A stretch of DNA of 64,000 nucleotides. Origin: Agaricus subrufescens (lineage: Eukaryota; Basidiomycota; Agaricomycetes; Agaricales; Agaricaceae). Shown here piece after piece: positions 58,920-64,000 of this stretch; position 1 is the stretch's first letter; each line of letters begins with the position of its first letter. The stretch spans positions 992,001-1,056,000 of the forward strand of contig CM057063.1 of assembly GCA_029945375.1 (NCBI GenBank), read 5' to 3'. The position numbers were made by a program, and so were the translations under genes. The notes below the pieces were generated by a model. The model ran no database searches. It had not been told where the DNA came from and saw nothing but the letters and a program-made list of their open reading frames with translations.

Positions 58920-59304
58920 ATAAACCATCCTTGTCTCGCATTCTACCATGTTCTTCTAAGTACATATAGCACACTTTATTGTCATCAACAGTATGAGCCA
59001 CCAGGGTGTCAGACCATGGTACATAAGTGAACCACAAGAAGGAACGAAAGCGAACAAAACACGTAATATAAGGAGAGAAAGGAATTTCTAGGCGTTAGTG
59101 TATGTATATAAACAATTTATGACAACGTAGTTGAGTAGTAAAGATAGACAAGCGTTTCGCACTAATTGTAATTATTCGTAACGTGGAAAGACGGTTCTAT
59201 GGAAACGGCGTAAAATATCAGTGTCCTGATTAGACGTAAGTAATCGCATATCAAGCTATCAGCCTATTCTCAGAAAAGTTGTTAGCCCATTAATAAATCT
59301 CTCA
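58920..59304. other. Intergenic between convergent genes
   Basis: 385 bp between the stop codons of RPT2 and the following minus-strand gene. AT-rich, presumably both 3' untranslated regions. No gene or repeat seen. Confidence 0.5.
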
Positions 59305-61225
59305 TTAGAGAAGGGAAACGAACCTCAACCAAATTTTACCACCACCGCTCCTCTCTCTAACCAATTCCCATTCTCTCGGACCACCAGGCACAAATCCATA
59401 GTTCAGAATGTCCAACAACATTTGTCGTCCCTCACTCGTACCCATGCCCTCAAGCACCCACTCACCCAACCAACCGGCGCCAACTTCTTCGGCAGGATCC
59501 ATCAACAAAGTGGGGCGATACCTAACAAATCTCGCAGTCCAGACCCATCTCCTAACCTCAACCCACCCATTGGCTGATTTCCTACTTCTCACCCTACTCG
59601 ACACATTGACCATCGCCAGCTGCGGGATCTCATGTTTCACCGGGGGAAATTTTCCAATCATAAATCTGAATTGGCTAGCATTTCCAATTGGGGTAGCGTT
59701 GGGCATGAGATGCGCATAATAATATGGCGATGGTAAGCTGATCGGGTTTTCGACAGGTAGCACGCTCGACGCTATGTAAGGGACCAAAGCATCCCCATCG
59801 AATAAAAGCCATTTTCCGGAATCTTGTCGTGTGTTGTTTCCGCATCGGCTTCTAGGGTTCCACCTATGGGGTGTGGTAGAATCTTCATCCGTAGTTGTAG
59901 TGGACATGTCGTCCGATGTTGGCGGAATGTAACCAAAATTGCAAACAATATCGCCGATGCTGAGATGTTGCCATACGCCAGCTTCGACCAATTGGCGTTC
60001 GCATAATAATATACTTTCGGAATCAGCTTCCATTTTTGTACAAGGCACAAACACGCGGAGAACGGGTGCACGAACCCGGGAAGTGGCCAGGTGGAGGTCA
60101 TGTGGTGACGCTGTACTGATGGAGGAATGAGAGCTCGAGGTGGAAGGCGAACTGTGGCCAACTGGGCTTCTTTCGCCGACACGAGGCTGTGGCAGAGGCG
60201 ATGATGGTGCCACAGGACTCGAGGATGCCGAAGAGTCGGTGGAGGACACAAAGTGGCGTTCCGGTCCTTTGAATTCGAAAGAAGGTGATGACGCAAACTC
60301 ATTGGCAGAGGTAGTGCGGCCATGTCTATTATTATTATAGGCGCTGTTCCTCCGATAAGTAGAATAGATCCTGAGAGCATGAGGTTCTCTTTCCGGCAAA
60401 GGAAGAGTAACATGAGCCTTTCTGAAGAGCGAGCGACTGGACTTTAATTTTGAAACCTGGCGTGAAAGGCGTGTTCCTTGTACATTATCGTTGATAGTGA
60501 TCAAGGCGATGTTTGTATTCCCTTCGGAATGCCTTTTTAGGTGTTTGGAGACCAAAGTGGAGCCAAAGACGGAGTCTTCATGTGTAGCCTTTTCCCTGAG
60601 ATAGGAAAGGGGAGCGGGAAATTCAAGGGGCCCTGAGTTGGACGTCTTAGAGAGAGCAGAAAGTCGATGAGATTTGCGGCGAAAGTCATCTTGTTCTGGC
60701 GGAACGGGAGAAGAAGAGCTGTGGACGAGCGCTTGAAGAAGCAAGACAAAGCGAGTGTGGGCTTGAGACAGGCAAATCAGCTTTGTGGTGATGTAATTTT
60801 CCTCCAGGGTTGGATACAATGCCGTCAGAACTTTTAACGCATGCGTCGGGTAACGATGAAGCGGAAAGTGATTAGAGATCACTGCGAAAAAAAAGTCAAT
60901 TAACGGTTGAAAAAACAAAAAGAAGAAACATACGAAGAAGATCGAGGTCATGTAGCGAAATGGGAAGGTCATGATAGTTGGTAGTATCACGGAGACGGAG
61001 AGCGTCGGCATATATGGGGACAAACTGAGAAAGAATGATATCTCGGAGATCGGGCTGCAAAAAAATGTTACGGCAGTGACTACATGTGTTAAGAAGAGAA
61101 AGGAGATCAGGCCATTGGAGGTGTGTGGTGAACGATGAGAGAACTCGGGGCAGGCTAAGGGCGAGGACGAGCAGGGGTTGGGAGGGGGGAGCGGGAGACT
61201 CGGGACCTGCGGGGGGGCAAGTCAT
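59305..61225 (-). CDS. Conserved-looking protein of unknown function
   Basis: Exons are 60934-61225 and 59305-60881 (622 residues). I do not recognise it. The N-terminal 200 residues are helical and Leu-rich (SLPRVLSSFTTHLQWPDLLSLLNTC; cut here) and somewhat like an F-box followed by a helical repeat. The middle 200 residues are Ser/Thr-rich and probably disordered. The C-terminal 200 residues look folded, with LRVFVPCTKM, GIWQHLSIGD-like sequence (VWQHLSIGDIVCNFGYIPP), GKWLLFDGDALVPY, YYAHLMPNATPI and WLGEWVLEGMGTSEGRQ. That part may be a domain special to basidiomycetes. The ATG at 61225 was taken because the longer frame opens with GTG. It is divergent to IWS1 across 233 bp. Confidence 0.65.
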
Positions 61226-61458
61226 GGAGGGAGGTGGAGGGAAAGGAGGGGTTAAATATGAAAAAATCACGGGATTTGTCGTTGAGGGGCAGAGGAAAGG
61301 TTTTCATCATTTATGACAGAGAGGGATGCTATTTGATTCAAAAATATACTTTTGTTTTCTGCGACTTGCCTCATATGGCACCTGTGCTTTAGCAGTTCCC
61401 ACGCCTTCCCCTCGCGCATCGCATCACCTACACTCTGTTAACAACTCATTTACAATCC

Positions 61459-62793
61459 ATGGCAGCACAGGTCAGCCCCCCGCCCTTTTACTTGACGCAG
61501 AACTTACTTTCTTTACAGGGCCGCGATCTAGAGCGGGAAGTTTTTGGTGGCTCCGACTCGGAGCTCTCCACGGACGACGAGGAAGGTAGGACCATCGAGT
61601 ATCCCCGCCTGTCCGCTTATGAATTCGCGTTTAAGAGCTCCAGCTTACTCGCCCCAGCACCTCACATCCAAAGTCGCCTCAGCGGGAGCCCGCAGAGTCA
61701 TCTGGCTCGGACACTGAGGACGACTATGTCCAAGATAACCGCAACATAGGTAAAGCCAAGAAACGCAGCCTCAGCCGAAGAAAGCGCACAACAGACGATG
61801 GCGAAGAGCGACCAGCTCAACGCAAGAGGAAGAGAAGGTCTCCAGTTGAGATAGACCTCAGCGAGCTGCCCCCAGAGCAAGGTTCGTGTTTCCCGACCCA
61901 CATGCCTCGCGCCTCGTAATTTTTTTGCGCAGCTTCCAAAATACGACTTGATATGCAAATTGAGGCCATTTTGAAACCCAAAAAGACATCACGTCCGCGC
62001 AAAAAGAAGGGCGGTGACGAAGTCCTAGACAGTTTTGCCGACGATGAGGTGGCCCGACTTCGGGAGGCCATGTTGCACGCAGCGGACGAGGACATCCGTG
62101 CGAACGAGGAGAAGCTACCTGCGACTGCCAAATTGCGTATGCTGCCAGAGGCCATGGAGACACTTCGAAAGTTAGTCACATCACACTTGGTTATGCCGAA
62201 TGTCTCAACCGATTTGCGTTCTTCTTAGGGCATCCCTTGCTCAATCTATCATTGACAACAATCTTCTAGAAGCTGTCAGACGATGGCTCGAGCCCCTCCG
62301 TGACAAGTCTCTTCCGGCACTCAACATCCAGCGAGAGCTCTTTTCGAGTATCCGCAAAATGGAATTCATTGATACAGCGGTTCTCAAAGAGTCCCAATTA
62401 GGACGTGTCGTTCTATTCTACACGAAATGCAAGCGAGTGACACCGGACATTGCACGCATTGCAAACCAGTTGGTATCGACATGGTCCAGACCCATTATCA
62501 AACGATCGGCGTCATACAGGGACCGTGTTGTGCCGATCGCCTCTACTACAGAAGACGGGCAGCCCAAAGAACACCTGAACACGATCCTGGCCAAAATGAA
62601 AGACGAGGAGAAGGGCCGCGTCCGGAAACATACTGTGCAGGTCCCCCATGCAGTGATGGGAGACTATACGTTTGCGCCCCGGGCGACGGCCGGGATCTCG
62701 AGGCCGAATGTGAGCGTGGACATGGACATCGAAAGGAGGAAGAAGAACAATGAGATGTTGAGAAGCTTCACGAAAAGGGTGGCGAATAAATAA
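61459..62793 (+). CDS. SPN1: Transcription elongation factor Iws1/Spn1
   Basis: Exons are 61459-61470, 61519-61585, 61636-61881, 61933-62170 and 62229-62793 (375 residues). Iws1/Spn1 binds Spt6 and RNA polymerase II and acts in elongation and chromatin upkeep. The first 130 residues are acidic and basic by turns (STDDEE; KAKKRSLSRRKR; QRKRKRRS). The conserved core is a TFIIS N-terminal (LW) domain: NNLLEAVRRWLEPLRDKSLPALNIQ, LKESQLGRVVLFYTK and ANQLVSTWSRPI. The C-terminus ends RSFTKRVANK, and VPHAVMGDYTFAPR is typical of fungal Iws1. The first exon codes for only four residues (MAAQ). Confidence 0.93.
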
Positions 62794-63037
62794 AGCATGT
62801 TCATCTGTATCTGTAGACTTAATACCACGCCGGGGGCTAGAAGCGCGTGCACACGGGCATACCGGATCGAGGATCAATTAGTCAGAACGGCCAGAGGTGT
62901 GTTTGGCCGTGTTGTGGAGTGGGTTGGTTGATTGTGATCTGCGTCTGTGCTCGCGCTCGTCGGCGTCGACCTTGCCCGTCTATCTTCTATCCCCAGTCTA
63001 ATCTCCCCGCCTCTCCTTCTATTATTTCCATTTATCT

Positions 63038-64000
63038 ATGCACACCCAGGCCGCCTCGCCCGTCGCCCTCGTCCTCCCCCTCCCCCCCATTCCCCGCCGC
63101 ACTCCCTCGCTCCTTTCCTTCGCCTCTGCGGCCTCCCCAAGGACCCCCCGCAGCTGTGGATCGCCCTGTGCATCCATCTTTGTCCCCCCTCACCCCAACA
63201 GAAAGAGCACAGACAGCTGGAACAGCTCCAATGGTCCCGACGAGTCGGAATATGAGTGGAAGCCTGAACAGGTTCTCCTGCTCTCCAGGGCAAGCTCTTC
63301 GTCTCTCCGCCCCCTTGCCTGCATCGCTGACCGTTTTTCAGACCCTTGACGCTCTTCCAGCCCACCTAGTCACTCCCTTCAATGGCCCAATACCCCCATC
63401 CAACCTCCTCGATAAGATCGCCCGCGGCGTATCACAAGCCAAGGGTCCCGTTGATTGGCCCCATTCTCTTCGCGCGACGCGTGTCAAACTCATCGAGCTT
63501 TCGCGTCTTCGTGCCAAAGAACAAGTAGTTGCCAAGCGGCAACGTGATTCCATCGCCGAAGAGTTGGAATACGCGTTGGAAATGGAGCCCAACTATGTTT
63601 ACGATCAAAATGGCACGGAGAAATCTATTGGTAACAGAAAACCTTTGTATCGCCAGTCAAGCATGGATTTTATGCTCAATGCTGTTGGAGCCGATATACA
63701 AAACAATGAAAATCTCACTCGGTGGGTTCAAGTTCACCCGCGTGCTGTGTTGAACCGTGTTGACTCTCCCACATAGCCTCTCTAACCGCCTCCAACGTGC
63801 AGAGCGCCAAAGTGCCAACCACCCGTACCAACGTGCCAACCATCTTAAACGCCCCTCTTCACCAAGCCCTTTACCGTCGTTGATCAATCCTTCTACTCCG
63901 AGCTCTTCTACTCTGAACACTCTTTCTTCGTCAGTCTCACATCGCCGGATCATTCGCCGAACGGCCTCAGTATCTTCGTCTTCGCTGTCTATCCTGAGCA
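63038..64000 (+). CDS. Protein of unknown function, cut by window end
   Basis: Visible exons are 63038-63271, 63342-63721 and 63777 to beyond 64000, with matching phases; at least 279 residues are in the window. I do not recognise it. The N-terminus is Pro/Ser/Ala-rich and probably disordered. A folded-looking part follows: TLDALPAHLVTPFNGPIPPSNLLDKIARGV, PVDWPHSLRATRVKLIELSRLRAKE and a charged helix (KRQRDSIAEELEYALEME). From 63777 it becomes Ser/Arg/Pro-rich again (RRIIRRTASVSSSSL). A basic-rich, phosphorylatable tail and short helical motifs suggest a scaffold or regulator, but this is a guess. Confidence 0.65.

Overview
The window is nuclear DNA of a filamentous basidiomycete fungus, most likely an agaricomycete. 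Genes are packed on both strands and cut by many short introns of about 45-80 nt. The gene set is fungal (ERG3, TPS1, a vacuolar-type Ca2+ ATPase, ribosomal stalk protein P0), and several proteins are of agaricomycete type: a YOR1-like ABCC transporter, a C2 protein of the Inn1/Fic1 kind, and a single-exon-body F-box protein. I rebuilt 29 protein genes and three intron-bearing tRNA genes by hand, joining open frames at GT-AG or GC-AG sites that keep phase and restore known motifs. All exon joins are inferences from sequence, not from transcripts.

Layout. 1-8.8 kb: a casein kinase I cut by the window edge, an F-box/LRR-like protein, a DsbA-like thioredoxin-fold protein, a 2.5 kb stretch with no recognisable gene, a DRAM/Sfk1/Frag1-family membrane protein and a C2-domain protein. 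9.0-21.1 kb: the most distinctive block, two tandem IucA/IucC-type (NRPS-independent siderophore, NIS) synthetases, with a 38-exon full-length ABCC transporter read divergently from the upstream copy. 21.6-36.1 kb: a Ser-rich protein of unknown function, cyanase, SDHAF3 and the DBP6/DDX51 RNA helicase (divergent, only 80 bp apart), a C3HC zinc-finger protein (Rsm1/ZC3HC1), a 1074-residue probable mitochondrial helical-repeat protein, ribosomal protein P0 and trehalose-6-phosphate synthase. 36.9-44.7 kb: tRNA-Arg(CCG), a PMC1-like Ca2+ ATPase, two tandem tRNA-Pro(TGG) genes and the mRNA-export factor RAE1/GLE2. 45.2-64 kb: a cytochrome P450, sterol C-5 desaturase ERG3, a small secreted protein, a DUF1295 membrane protein, an AT-hook plus Myb-like protein, VPS51, a YIPF6/Yip4-like Golgi protein, proteasome ATPase RPT2, an unknown protein, IWS1/SPN1 and a partial unknown gene.

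Most of the window is housekeeping. The candidate for a little-described system is the 9-21 kb block. Two intact NIS synthetase paralogues next to a predicted exporter look like a small siderophore (or related polycarboxylate) gene cluster, unlike the NRPS-based siderophore clusters usual in basidiomycetes. A sequence matching the fungal iron-GATA factor consensus lies upstream of one synthetase. Product, substrate and regulation are inference. Splicing is also notable: a 7-nt and a 15-nt microexon in the transporter, a 17-nt microexon in the YIPF6 gene, an RPT2 exon whose only coding content is ATG, and four GC-AG introns.
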